Positions 41,530 through 49,994 of a stretch of 64,000 bases of DNA are shown here, piece after piece. This DNA is from Cylindrospermum sp. FACHB-282. Its GTDB lineage: Bacteria; Cyanobacteriota; Cyanobacteriia; Cyanobacteriales; Nostocaceae. The translations under genes were made by a program, and so were the position numbers. The stretch lies in assembly GCF_014697195.1 (NCBI RefSeq), contig NZ_JACJRJ010000005.1, positions 1 to 64,000 of the forward strand, written 5' to 3'. The notes below the pieces were generated by a model, which was given only the letters and a program-made list of their open reading frames with translations, was not told the DNA's origin and made no database searches. The number at the start of each line of letters is the position of its first letter. Within the stretch, counting starts at the first letter, position 1.

Positions 41530-42318
41530 GTGACTCAACCCGAAGCTTTGCGATCGCTCCTAGAAGCGGTGAAAAATGGTAACATTACCCCAGATAAGGC
41601 ATTAGACACACTGAAAAACTTGGCTTATGAACCTGTAGGTGAGTTTGCCAAAATTGACAACCATCGCCCTCTGAGAACTGGGTTTCCAGAGGTAATTTGG
41701 GGGCCAGGTAAGACACCGGATCAGATTGCTCAAATTATGGAGGTGATGCGCCACCGTAACCCGTTGGTGATGGCCACCCGGATTGAACCAGCGGTGTATG
41801 CTGCACTGTCCGCCAAAGTAAGCGGTTTGCGATACTACGAAATGGCGCGAATTTGTGCCATTGCGCCCCCGAATCTCGAACCAAAGTTTGGGGGTCTAAT
41901 CGGCATTCTTTCTGCTGGTACTGCTGATTTATCCGTTGCCGAAGAAGCAGCAGTGACAGCTGAACTTTCTGGTTTTTGCGTCCAACGCCTTTGGGATGTC
42001 GGTGTGGCGGGGATTCACCGCTTGCTGAGTAACCGTCACCTGATCGAGTCAGCATCAGTATTAATTGTTGTGGCGGGGATGGAAGGCGCTTTACCCAGCG
42101 TTGTTGCTGGTTTGGCAGATTGCCCAGTGATTGCCGTTCCTACCAGCATCGGTTATGGCGCAAGCTTTGGCGGTTTAGCACCTTTATTGACAATGCTCAA
42201 CTCTTGCGCTGCTGGTGTAGGTGTAGTAAATATCGATAATGGTTTTGGTGCAGCAGTTTTGGCCGGACAAATTTTGCGGACAGCCGAGAAATTGCGCTTG
42301 GCATCGGCGACATCGTAA
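41530..42318 (+). CDS. larB: Nickel pincer cofactor biosynthesis protein LarB
   Basis: LarB carboxylates nicotinic acid adenine dinucleotide, the first step to the nickel-pincer nucleotide cofactor of lactate racemase. 262 residues from a GTG at 41530. The N-terminal part (LRSLLEAVKNGNITPDKALDTLKNL) is the LarB-specific helical region; the C-terminal half is PurE-like: GILSAGTADLSVAEEAA, VVAGMEGALPSVVAGLADCPVIAVPTSIGYGASFGGLAPLL and NIDNGFGAAVLAGQI. larA, larC and larE are not in the window; many cyanobacteria keep larB alone or unlinked. Confidence 0.9.
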   Translation: MTQPEALRSLLEAVKNGNITPDKALDTLKNLAYEPVGEFAKIDNHRPLRTGFPEVIWGPGKTPDQIAQIMEVMRHRNPLVMATRIEPAVYAALSAKVSGLRYYEMARICAIAPPNLEPKFGGLIGILSAGTADLSVAEEAAVTAELSGFCVQRLWDVGVAGIHRLLSNRHLIESASVLIVVAGMEGALPSVVAGLADCPVIAVPTSIGYGASFGGLAPLLTMLNSCAAGVGVVNIDNGFGAAVLAGQILRTAEKLRLASATS

Positions 42319-42422
42319 GGTAATGAAAGTGAAGTACTCACCATAATAGTGCTGAGTAAAGAAAGTGAAAATTACACTCGGCATAACAAGCTCTGTAACC
42401 TATAAACCTTGAATTACCAAGC

Positions 42423-42629
42423 ATGAACTTTTTTAATGATTCGATATCTCAGTTACTTTGGCAAATGCCAGTAAATGCGACTGTGCTAGCTCAAAACATT
42501 ACCGATCCTGATCTTCTAGGCCAAATACAACGTTCTTGGGCACACTTTATACAGACAGGACAAGTTTGGGCACTGTTGATTGGTTTGGTTATTGGTTATA
42601 TGTTTCGGGGTTTAACTAGCTACAGTTAA
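42423..42629 (+). CDS. Small single-helix membrane protein, unknown function
   Basis: 68 residues: a polar N-terminal half (VLAQNITDPDLLGQIQRSWAHF) and one C-terminal membrane helix (VWALLIGLVIGYMFRGLTSY). Composition and spacing suggest a genuine conserved cyanobacterial small protein. I recognise no family. It lies between larB and argH on the same strand, without clear operon links, and is followed by a heptamer hairpin. Confidence 0.6.
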   Translation: MNFFNDSISQLLWQMPVNATVLAQNITDPDLLGQIQRSWAHFIQTGQVWALLIGLVIGYMFRGLTSYS

Positions 42630-42632
42630 AGT

Positions 42633-42681
42633 GATTTTAGATTTTGGATTTGAGATTAATCTTAAGTCCGAAATCTAAAAT
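42633..42681. repeat. Heptamer hairpin upstream of argH
   Basis: ATTTTAGATTTTGGA on the left and TCCGAAATCTAAAAT on the right can pair almost fully. Made of TTTTAGA/TTTTGGA units like those at 28696-28768. Could end transcription of the small membrane protein gene. Confidence 0.6.
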
Positions 42682-42707
42682 TGATTTCCCCTTCTCTCTT
42701 CACCTTT

Positions 42708-44096
42708 ATGACCGAAAAACAAATTTGGAGCCAGCGGTTTGAATCAGCGCTGCACCCGGCAATTGCCCGTTTTAATGCAAGTATAAGTTTTGACATTGAA
42801 TTAATAGAATATGACCTGACTGGTTCCCAAGCTCATGCCAAAATGCTGGCTCACACGGGGATTATTTCCCCAGAAGAAGGAGAGCAATTAGTTGCAGGTT
42901 TAGAACAAATTCGTCAGGAATACCGCCAAGGGAAATTTCACCCTGGTATCGATGCGGAAGATGTACATTTTGCCGCTGAACGGCGACTGACGGAAATTGT
43001 CGGCGATGTGGGTAAAAAGCTGCACACGGCGCGATCGCGTAATGACCAAGTAGGTACTGACACTAGGCTTTATCTCCGCGACCAAATCCTACAAATTCGC
43101 CAGCAATTGCGGGAATTTCAAAGCGTCTTACTAGATATAGCTGAAAAAAACGTTGAAACCCTGATTCCTGGTTATACCCACCTACAACGCGCCCAGCCTG
43201 TGAGTTTAGCTCACCACCTCTTGGCATACTTTCAGATGGCGCAACGGGACTGGGAACGCTTGGCAGATGTTTCTCGCCGGGTGAATATCTCACCCTTGGG
43301 GTGCGGTGCGTTGGCGGGAACCACTTTCCCCATTGACCGCCATTACACAGCCAAACTCTTGGATTTTGACAGTATTTATGCTAACAGCTTAGATGGAGTG
43401 AGCGATCGCGATTTTGCCATCGAATTCTTGTCTGCTGCCAGTCTGATTATGGTTCACCTCAGCCGCCTCTCAGAAGAAGTTATCCTGTGGTCAACGGAAG
43501 AATTTCGCTTTGTTACCCTCAAAGACAGCTGCGCCACAGGTTCCAGCATCATGCCCCAAAAGAAAAACCCCGACGTACCAGAATTGGTGCGGGGAAAAAC
43601 CGGACGTGTATTTGGTCATCTCCAAGCCATGTTAGTAATTATGAAGGGGCTACCCCTGGCATATAACAAAGACTTGCAAGAAGATAAAGAAGCTATATTT
43701 GACAGCGTCAACACAGTCAAAGCCTGCCTGGAAGCAACAACAATTTTGCTGCAATTCGGTTTGGAATTTCGCACCCAACGCTTGGCAGCAGCAGTGACAG
43801 AAGACTTTTCTAATGCCACCGATGTAGCAGATTATCTAGCCGCGCGGGGCGTCCCCTTCCGCGAAGCTTACAACCTTGTAGGCAAAGTGGTGAAAACCAG
43901 CATTGCCGCAGGTAAACTCCTCAAAGATTTGAAATTAGAAGAGTGGCAACAAATCCATCCAGCATTTGAAGCAGATATTTATCAGGCAATATCCCCTCGT
44001 CAAGTTGTTGCGGCCCGCAACAGCTACGGCGGTACTGGTTTTATACAGGTAAATCAAGCAATCCTTGCCGCCCGCACTCAAATCGCTGCTAAATGA
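42708..44096 (+). CDS. argH: Argininosuccinate lyase
   Basis: ArgH cleaves argininosuccinate to arginine and fumarate, the last step of arginine synthesis, and supplies arginine for cyanophycin. From the ATG at 42708 ([22 protein letters not shown]) it has 462 residues. The fumarase/aspartase superfamily signature [20 protein letters not shown] is complete with the catalytic Ser; [37 protein letters not shown] and the C-terminal [12 protein letters not shown] also match. A bidirectional-type terminator follows at 44171-44192. Confidence 0.96.
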   Translation: MTEKQIWSQRFESALHPAIARFNASISFDIELIEYDLTGSQAHAKMLAHTGIISPEEGEQLVAGLEQIRQEYRQGKFHPGIDAEDVHFAAERRLTEIVGDVGKKLHTARSRNDQVGTDTRLYLRDQILQIRQQLREFQSVLLDIAEKNVETLIPGYTHLQRAQPVSLAHHLLAYFQMAQRDWERLADVSRRVNISPLGCGALAGTTFPIDRHYTAKLLDFDSIYANSLDGVSDRDFAIEFLSAASLIMVHLSRLSEEVILWSTEEFRFVTLKDSCATGSSIMPQKKNPDVPELVRGKTGRVFGHLQAMLVIMKGLPLAYNKDLQEDKEAIFDSVNTVKACLEATTILLQFGLEFRTQRLAAAVTEDFSNATDVADYLAARGVPFREAYNLVGKVVKTSIAAGKLLKDLKLEEWQQIHPAFEADIYQAISPRQVVAARNSYGGTGFIQVNQAILAARTQIAAK

Positions 44097-44170
44097 ATAG
44101 CGCTGATTCTTGAGTAATCATCAAGTTTTGAGTCCTGAGTGAGAATACTGCACTCAGAACTCAATAAATA

Positions 44171-44192
44171 AGGGCGTACTAAGGTACGCCCT
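44171..44192. terminator. Bidirectional-type hairpin between argH and the small basic protein gene
   Basis: Perfect 9-base arms AGGGCGTAC (44171-44179) and GTACGCCCT (44184-44192) with loop TAAG. It lies between two convergent genes. Confidence 0.8.
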
Positions 44193-44234
44193 AAATGCTG
44201 AAAGGCTCAAAGAGCAAAAATTTTATCAGGCAAC

Positions 44235-44399
44235 TTATTCAGCATCAACTGCTGCTGCGCCTTCATCTTCATCACTCTTAGGCGGTCTTTGTTGGAACCT
44301 TCTCTGCATTCTTCCTGTCGTAGTCCGTTTACGAAACTTTCTGGCATAAGCCTGGTTCCGTAGCGCCTTTTCTTTTTTCGGATTGCGGCGCTTAGCCAT
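44235..44399 (-). CDS. Small highly basic protein, cyanobacterial
   Basis: 54 residues from the ATG at 44399 (MAKRRNPKKEKALRNQAYARKFRKRT), with GAGGTG ending four bases before it, which decides the start against an upstream ATG at 44423. Very rich in Lys/Arg, then GRMQRRFQQRPPKSDEDEG and an acidic tail. The composition suggests RNA or ribosome binding, by inference only. It is convergent with argH. Confidence 0.7.
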   Translation of the reverse strand: MAKRRNPKKEKALRNQAYARKFRKRTTTGRMQRRFQQRPPKSDEDEGAAAVDAE

Positions 44400-45456
44400 G
44401 TTCACCTCATGAATAAACAACAAAAAATTTGCACTCAGGCATCACGTAGGCAATATCAGCTAGCGATGTTATTGATATAGTTCCACAAAGCACAGGCATT
44501 TATCTCATGCTTGAGGTTAGCCGGGTAAAACCCGACGGGGAGAACTACAACGCCATACCACTTGCTACAACTCTGGTAACCAGAGCAACGCAGTGGCTCC
44601 CCTATCCCTAGGCTAAAAGCTGTTGGGATTACTTTTAACTGCATCACGCCAGAGGGAAAAATGTTTATGCATACTAACTTTACTCTCGGCAAACAGTCAA
44701 GCCTTCATAGTCCAATTCTTATGGACAAAATTGGTGTACCACCGAACTATTGACTATGAATTTTGATGCTGGCCTATAAACTGAGTTAAGTTTTGCAATA
44801 CTTTTAGCCTAGTGCAATCTGCAAAATACTTTTAACAGTATACTAGCCTACCGTATTATACTATCTTATGTCAAGATAATATTATGAGCATCTCCCCATC
44901 AGCTAGGGATTACGAGGGAATAAGCAACAGACTGATATTGTATACAAGTCAATTTTAATAGGAAAATAGTAGATGGTTACAATCTACAAGTAAATTCTAA
45001 AAATTTATTTATGTAAACAGTCAGTAAAATAATACTTTTGTTCGGACTGAGGGAGAAATCTTTTTCCACAAGGATTTAGAGGACTTTAGTCCTGACTACG
45101 AGAGCTTCTGTTTTAATTTCATTTTCCTACTTAAATTTAGCGAATCTATATTTTCAGATTAATTATCCGAAGATATTATATTTTGTGTTGATTGAAAACT
45201 ACTCTTGATTACTGGTTTCAGCAAGGAGAAGGGGAACTATCAACTGAAAAAATTTTAGTATTTCATCAATAGTTGATCTTGACAAATACAATGCCTTTAT
45301 TAAAATCAGATGTTAAAATTGGCTTATTCTACGTAAATCGTTAGGATAAAACCCAATCACAAACATTTTTGTATAAAACAAAACTCAACCAAAATTTAAT
45401 TAGTTGAGTTTATGTAAGTAATTGGGAATTAATATTACAACCCAAAAATTTGAAGA
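44400..45456. other. 1-kb gene-free stretch
   Basis: No credible gene. Near the left it holds a GCCGGGTAAAACCCGAC hairpin (44520-44535) and a dispersed palindromic repeat (44553-44602). From ~44780 it is AT-rich, including the upstream region of the Nudix gene; a piece AGGACTTTAGTCCTGACTACGA at ~45080-45102 matches the end of the TAGT/ACTACGA repeat type. Confidence 0.6.
44553..44602 (-). repeat. Dispersed palindromic repeat, copy D
   Basis: Read on the minus strand: GGGGAGCCACTGCGTTG, inner CTCTGG-TTA-CCAGAG hairpin, TTGTAGCAAGTGGTATGG. Outer stem CCACT with AGTGG. It replaces the C-G pairs of copies A and B with G-C pairs on both arms. Confidence 0.8.
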
Positions 45457-45951
45457 TTGAACATTCTTGCTTTTTTTCCGGCAGTGATCAAGTCCACACG
45501 TAGCTTATGGCACTTTGGACAAACGATATTAGGGATTATTTTCCGTCATCCCATCACTGGCACTAGTATCATTTCCATTTTACCCGATGGTCGGATTGTG
45601 TTGATTCGGCGGAGTGACGATGGTCTCTGGGCATTACCTGGCGGTATGGTGGACTGGGGTGAGGATGTCACGAGTGCAGTCCGTCGGGAGTTGATGGAAG
45701 AAACTGGACTAGAGTTGGTGAAAATTCGGCGTTTGGTTGGAGTTTACTCAGCACCAGACCGAGATCCCCGAATCCATTCAATTTGTATTGTGGTTGAAGC
45801 CGATGTCCAGGGAGAAATGAAAATTCAAGATAGTTTGGAAGTTCTAGAAATCCAGGCTTTCCCTGCCATCTCCTTACCTAAACCACAGATGTCTCATGAC
45901 CACAAGCAGCAGTTGCAAGACTACTTTGACGGGTTGACAACACTGGACTAA
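45457..45951 (+). CDS. Nudix hydrolase
   Basis: Up to 164 residues. Complete Nudix box GGMVDWGEDVTSAVRRELMEETGL around residue 60, and a family-typical YSAPDRDPRIHSICIVVEAD downstream of it. The ~45 N-terminal residues include FGQTILGIIFRHPITGTSIISIL, somewhat hydrophobic. Substrate likely a nucleoside-diphosphate derivative; not resolved. No ATG begins the frame: TTG at 45457 or GTG at 45484 are the options. The gene is preceded by a 1-kb gene-free stretch and followed by a heptamer hairpin. Confidence 0.8.
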   Translation: MNILAFFPAVIKSTRSLWHFGQTILGIIFRHPITGTSIISILPDGRIVLIRRSDDGLWALPGGMVDWGEDVTSAVRRELMEETGLELVKIRRLVGVYSAPDRDPRIHSICIVVEADVQGEMKIQDSLEVLEIQAFPAISLPKPQMSHDHKQQLQDYFDGLTTLD

Positions 45952-45964
45952 GAATATTTTGAAT

Positions 45965-46002
45965 TATAGATTTTAGATTACGGATTTGATCTAAAATCTA
46001 TA
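45965..46002. repeat. TATAGATTTTAGAT hairpin after the Nudix gene
   Basis: Perfect 14-base arms TATAGATTTTAGAT (45965-45978) and ATCTAAAATCTATA (45989-46002) with a 10-base loop. Possible terminator; belongs to the TTTTAGA heptamer class. Confidence 0.7.
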
Positions 46003-46038
46003 ATCTAAAATCTGTTGAGAGTTAACTACTAAATTAAG

Positions 46039-46854
46039 ATGTATACGCTATTTCGCAACTCCCGCAGAAAACTTTCTCAAGGGCTATTGTTCTGGCGTGA
46101 AGTTGGTGAAGGAACTGCTGTAATTTTCTTACACGGTGCTTGGAACGATAGCAGTCAGTGGGTATCGGTGATGGAGTCACTTTCCTCTGATTTTCATTGC
46201 TTTGCACCAGATTTATTAGGATTTGGTGAATCTGAAAATCCTAATATTCACCATTCGATTGATTTGCAAGTGGAGTGTCTAGCGGAATTTTTGTATGCTT
46301 TGAAGCTAGAAAAGGTGTATTTAATAGGACATTCCCTAGGGGGTTGGATTGCTGCTAGCTATGCTTTAAAGTATCCAGAGCGAGTTTATGGTGTGGTACT
46401 TCTAGCGCCAGAGGGTGTAAAAATGGAAGGACAAGAAAAGTATTGGCGCCAAATGCGGCGATTAGTCAACTTTTCACCACTATTAATTAAACTCTTACGT
46501 TTACTAAGTCCTTTAACTAAAATTCTTGGTTGGCAAGAAAAAATTGACCAGGACTTGCAACTACGCCAGGAACTGTTGCAATATCCGATAGGCTGTCACC
46601 TACTGTTTAAACGGCAGCGTCCAGAAATTGAGGCAGAATTGCTGCAAAGCCGTTTGTACTTAATAGAAGTTCCATTTTTGGTTTTACAAGGTGGTAATGA
46701 TACACCAAGTGCGTTAGCAATGAGTAAGACTTATGCTCAACTGACTCCAAATGTCGAGTTGAAAATGATTGCTCATGGAGAAAATGATTTACCAGAATCT
46801 TGTGCTGGTGTTGTGGCGGTCGATATTCGGGATTTTATTAAAGGTAATGGGTAA
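46039..46854 (+). CDS. Alpha/beta hydrolase
   Basis: 271 residues of the alpha/beta hydrolase fold. Oxyanion-hole HG motif in VIFLHGAWNDSSQW, nucleophile elbow GHSLGGW (Ser ~105), a candidate Asp in VPFLVLQGGNDTPSA and a candidate His in MIAHGENDLP. The 37-residue stretch before HG and the WREVGEG start are common in cyanobacterial relatives. Substrate unknown. The final codons (GNG and the stop) are made of GGTAATG heptamers, so the native C-terminus may have been trimmed or extended. Confidence 0.85.
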   Translation: MYTLFRNSRRKLSQGLLFWREVGEGTAVIFLHGAWNDSSQWVSVMESLSSDFHCFAPDLLGFGESENPNIHHSIDLQVECLAEFLYALKLEKVYLIGHSLGGWIAASYALKYPERVYGVVLLAPEGVKMEGQEKYWRQMRRLVNFSPLLIKLLRLLSPLTKILGWQEKIDQDLQLRQELLQYPIGCHLLFKRQRPEIEAELLQSRLYLIEVPFLVLQGGNDTPSALAMSKTYAQLTPNVELKMIAHGENDLPESCAGVVAVDIRDFIKGNG

Positions 46855-46884
46855 TGGGTAATGGGTAATTGGTGATTGGTAATT
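46843..46884. repeat. GGTAATG/GGTAATT heptamer array (6 copies)
   Basis: Six contiguous heptamers, three GGTAATG, two GGTAATT and one GGTGATT. The first two units encode the last residues and the stop codon of the alpha/beta hydrolase. It is the reverse complement type of the 17-copy ATTACCC array by carB. Confidence 0.9.
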
Positions 46885-47020
46885 GGTAAATTAAACTAAA
46901 TTATCAAGAGTTTACTGCCAATATGCCACCGATATTGTTTCGCTTTCAAACCGCGATATAGAAATAGAAAATCATTCGTGATAGCGCAGCGTGGCGTTAG
47001 CCATACAACAAGATACCCTC

Positions 47021-47053
47021 AGATCCCCGACTTCTTAGAGAAGTCGGGGATCT
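47021..47053. repeat. AGATCCCCGACTTCT hairpin repeat, copy 2
   Basis: Same 15-base arms and TAG loop as copy 1 at 21116-21148. It lies eight bases beyond the broken small gene at 47061. Confidence 0.85.
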
Positions 47054-47060
47054 GAACAAG

Positions 47061-47221
47061 TCAAGACTCTGACTGCCAATTCTGGTTTAAAGCTGCCTCA
47101 ATCTGAGGATAAACTTCTTGATTATATCCAGATTCGTCAGCCATTCATTAACTAGTTCTATTACCTTTTGTAAGGAATCATCTGAAGGGGTAATTTTAGA
47201 TTTGGAAGTACAATAATACAT
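47061..47221 (-). pseudogene. Broken small gene (frameshifted), unknown family
   Basis: From the ATG at 47221 the frame reads MYYCTSKSKITPSDDSLQ then KVIELVNEWL before losing sense; another frame overlapping at that point continues as ADESGYNQEVYPQIEAALNQ and stops at 47061. The two halves together look like one acidic ~53-residue protein of a kind I have seen repeatedly in Nostocales, with the join at about NEW-L/ADES. A one-base or four-base deletion would explain it. No function is known. Sequencing error remains possible. Confidence 0.5.
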
Positions 47222-47243
47222 GGTTTATCAAGGATAGAAAGAT

Positions 47244-48053
47244 TTAATAATTCTCAATTACTATTTTACCCATTCCCCAAAAAATTAGATTTTGTTCTAT
47301 AAACAACCGTGTAGCTATTTCTGGAAACTGGGTTTGGAGATGCTTTTTTAATAAAGTACGATCGCCTCCTGTAAGGGCAATTTTACTCTCAGGAAATAAA
47401 AACAACCACGCCTCAATAAAATCTTTAATCCCTGCTAACAATGTGTAAATCACGCCGCTTTGAATCGCTTCTGGCGTATTTAAGGCAAAACGTGGGGGTA
47501 GAGCCTTAATTAATTGCGCCTCTAATAATGGTAATTGTCCTGTGTTTTGTCCGAGAGTCGCCAACTGTAAACCTAACCCTGGTAAAATTGCCCCCCCAAC
47601 TAAACACTGGTTAGCATCTGCACCTGTCAAACTCAGTGCTGTTCCGGCATCTATTACCAACATGGGAAAGCCCCAAGTCTTTGCTGCACCCCACAATGCT
47701 AGGGCGCGGTCAATTCCCAGTGTGGGGTATACGCCCAACAGGGGTATTTTATCTAAGGTGATAATGCGAACATTAGGTAAAGTTTGCCAGAGTGCTGTTT
47801 GACTAGGAACTACAGAAGCTAGAGTAATTGGGTAGGGGACTGACAATGCCGTGTCCCTAGGAATGGTGCTTAGTTGGGAAATTACACTAGGGGGGAATTT
47901 TTCGAGTGTGTGAGCTTGAGCGAATTGCTGTATAACAGACTCAGGTAGATAATCTGTATCCCAAGCTGAGTCTAGGTTTTCACCGATAAACAATGCCCAA
48001 TGTAAGCGGGAATTGCCAATCATTAATCCTAACCAAGGATTTGCTCTATACAT
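47244..48053 (-). CDS. coaX: Type III pantothenate kinase
   Basis: CoaX phosphorylates pantothenate, the first step of coenzyme A synthesis. 269 residues from the ATG at 48053; a GTG six codons upstream is possible. ASKHA-fold motifs: [13 protein letters not shown] (phosphate 1, where Asp is more usual than the second residue here), [26 protein letters not shown] (catalytic region), VGGAILPGL and ALTGGDR. It is a divergent neighbour of flv3. Confidence 0.9.
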   Translation of the reverse strand: MYRANPWLGLMIGNSRLHWALFIGENLDSAWDTDYLPESVIQQFAQAHTLEKFPPSVISQLSTIPRDTALSVPYPITLASVVPSQTALWQTLPNVRIITLDKIPLLGVYPTLGIDRALALWGAAKTWGFPMLVIDAGTALSLTGADANQCLVGGAILPGLGLQLATLGQNTGQLPLLEAQLIKALPPRFALNTPEAIQSGVIYTLLAGIKDFIEAWLFLFPESKIALTGGDRTLLKKHLQTQFPEIATRLFIEQNLIFWGMGKIVIENY

Positions 48054-48180
48054 ATGATTGTCAAGGTTCACACTTTTAACTTTTTTAAGTCATTCATAGG
48101 TTTTTTAATAAAATTTAACATTCAAGCCGTGGCACAATAAAACCAGAGGAATAAATACTCATTTTGTCAAGGAGGGGGTT

Positions 48181-49905
48181 ATGGTAGCGCTCACCGAAAG
48201 AATTGAAAAAAGGCTCACCATAGAGCTGGTGGAAATTGCTGAAGATACTACGGCAATTCGCTCTCTGGACTGGGATCGCGATCGCTTCGATATTGAGTTT
48301 GGTCTGCAAAATGGCACAACCTACAACTCATTTCTCATTCGCGGTGAGCAGACTGCTTTGGTTGATACCTCCCACGAAAAGTTTCGCCAGCTATATTTTG
48401 ATACACTCACGGGTTTGATTAACCCAACTGAGATTGATTATTTAATTGTCAGCCACACGGAACCAGACCACAGCGGCTTAATTAAAGATTTGTTGCAAAT
48501 GGCTCCAGAAATCACCGTTGTGGGTTCTAAGGTGGCGATTCAGTTTTTGGAAGATTTGGTACATTGGCCGTTTAAGCGGCGGATTGTGAAAAATGGCGAT
48601 CGCTTGGATTTGGGTAACGGACATGAATTTGAATTCGTCATCGCCCCAAATTTACACTGGCCTGACACCATCTTCAGCTTCGATCACAAAACCAAAACTC
48701 TCTACACCTGCGATGCTTTTGGGTTGCATTATTGCTCAAATAGCACCTTTGACGATGACTTGACAGCTATTGAAGCAGATTATCAATATTATTACGACTG
48801 CTTGATGGGGCCAAATGCCCGTTCTGTATTATCTGCTCTCAAGCGGATGGCGGAACTCAAAACCATCAAGATGATTGCCACTGGACACGGGCCGCTACTA
48901 TACCACAATGTGGAAGAATTGACCGGGCGTTATCGCACTTGGAGCCAAAGTCAAACCAAGGCTGAAGCGGCAGTTGGGATATTTTATGTGGCTGATTATG
49001 GATATAGCGATCGCCTCGTGCAAGCGATCGCCAACGGGATCAGCAAAACCGGTGTAGCGGTGGAATTAGTAGACTTGAAAGCCGCAGTTGATTTACAAGA
49101 AATCCGGGAATTAGTGGGACGCTGTGCGGGTTTGGTCGTCGGGATGCCGCCAGCAGCAGATATTGCGACCATTCAAGCCGCACTCAGCACCGTTTTAGGT
49201 TCCGCCAAAGATAAACAAGCCATTGGGATTTTTGAAACTGGTGGCGGCGATGATGAACCAACTTATCCCCTATTAAACAAATTCCGTGCTTTAGGCTTGC
49301 ACGTAGCTTTTCCCGTAATTGAAATCCGCGACACATTCACAGAAAACACCTACAAGCTGTGTGAAGAAGCGGGAACAGACTTAGGACAATGGGTAACACG
49401 CGATCGCAGCATCAAAGCCATGAAATCCCTAAGTGCTGACCTCGATAAAGCATTAGGCAGAATCAGCGGCGGATTATACATCATCACAGCCAAAAAAGGC
49501 GATGTTTCCAGCGCCATGTTGGCTTCTTGGGTGAGTCAAGCCAGCTTTAAACCCTTGGGATTCTCCATTGCAGTAGCCAAAGACCGCGCCATAGAATCAC
49601 TGATGCAAGTTGGAGATCGCTTTGTTCTCAACGTCCTTGAAGAAGGCAATTATCAACCATTGATGAAACACTTTTTGAAACGGTTCGCCCCTGGTGCAGA
49701 CCGCTTTCAAGGTGTGAGAACCCAGCCAGCCCAAAACGGTACCCCCATCCTCGCCGACGCCCTGGCCTACATGGAATGTGAAGTTGTTAGCCGGATGGAC
49801 TGCGGCGACCACTGGGCAGTATTTAGCACCGTTGATGCCGGCAGAGTCAGCAAACCTGAAGCATTGACTGCGGTACACCACCGCAAAGTCGGAAACCACT
49901 ATTAG
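48181..49905 (+). CDS. flv3: Flavodiiron protein Flv3-type
   Basis: 574 residues in three domains: metallo-beta-lactamase diiron domain (~20-265), flavodoxin (~268-410) and flavin reductase (~430-574). Iron ligands are canonical: SHTEPDHSG gives His92, Glu94, Asp96, His97; further ligands lie in NLHWPDT, CDAFGLH and ATGHGPL. Canonical ligands indicate the Flv3 rather than Flv1 type. With Flv1 it reduces O2 to water using photosystem I electrons. The adjacency flv3-flv1 resembles the heterocyst-specific flv3B-flv1B pair of Nostoc 7120, so it may protect nitrogenase. AAGGAGGGG precedes the ATG. Confidence 0.9.
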   Translation: MVALTERIEKRLTIELVEIAEDTTAIRSLDWDRDRFDIEFGLQNGTTYNSFLIRGEQTALVDTSHEKFRQLYFDTLTGLINPTEIDYLIVSHTEPDHSGLIKDLLQMAPEITVVGSKVAIQFLEDLVHWPFKRRIVKNGDRLDLGNGHEFEFVIAPNLHWPDTIFSFDHKTKTLYTCDAFGLHYCSNSTFDDDLTAIEADYQYYYDCLMGPNARSVLSALKRMAELKTIKMIATGHGPLLYHNVEELTGRYRTWSQSQTKAEAAVGIFYVADYGYSDRLVQAIANGISKTGVAVELVDLKAAVDLQEIRELVGRCAGLVVGMPPAADIATIQAALSTVLGSAKDKQAIGIFETGGGDDEPTYPLLNKFRALGLHVAFPVIEIRDTFTENTYKLCEEAGTDLGQWVTRDRSIKAMKSLSADLDKALGRISGGLYIITAKKGDVSSAMLASWVSQASFKPLGFSIAVAKDRAIESLMQVGDRFVLNVLEEGNYQPLMKHFLKRFAPGADRFQGVRTQPAQNGTPILADALAYMECEVVSRMDCGDHWAVFSTVDAGRVSKPEALTAVHHRKVGNHY

Positions 49906-49994
49906 ATTTAACTCACGCAAAGACCCTAAGAGATTTTCAACCTTTGCGCCTTTGCGTGAAATAAAAATTCCTGATTACTCATATTTATCAAGCT

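Noticed and set aside
44540-44610. Possible riboswitch upstream of the small basic protein gene
   Set aside because: The GCCACTG...hairpin similarity is explained by the dispersed palindrome family (copy D), found at unrelated sites.
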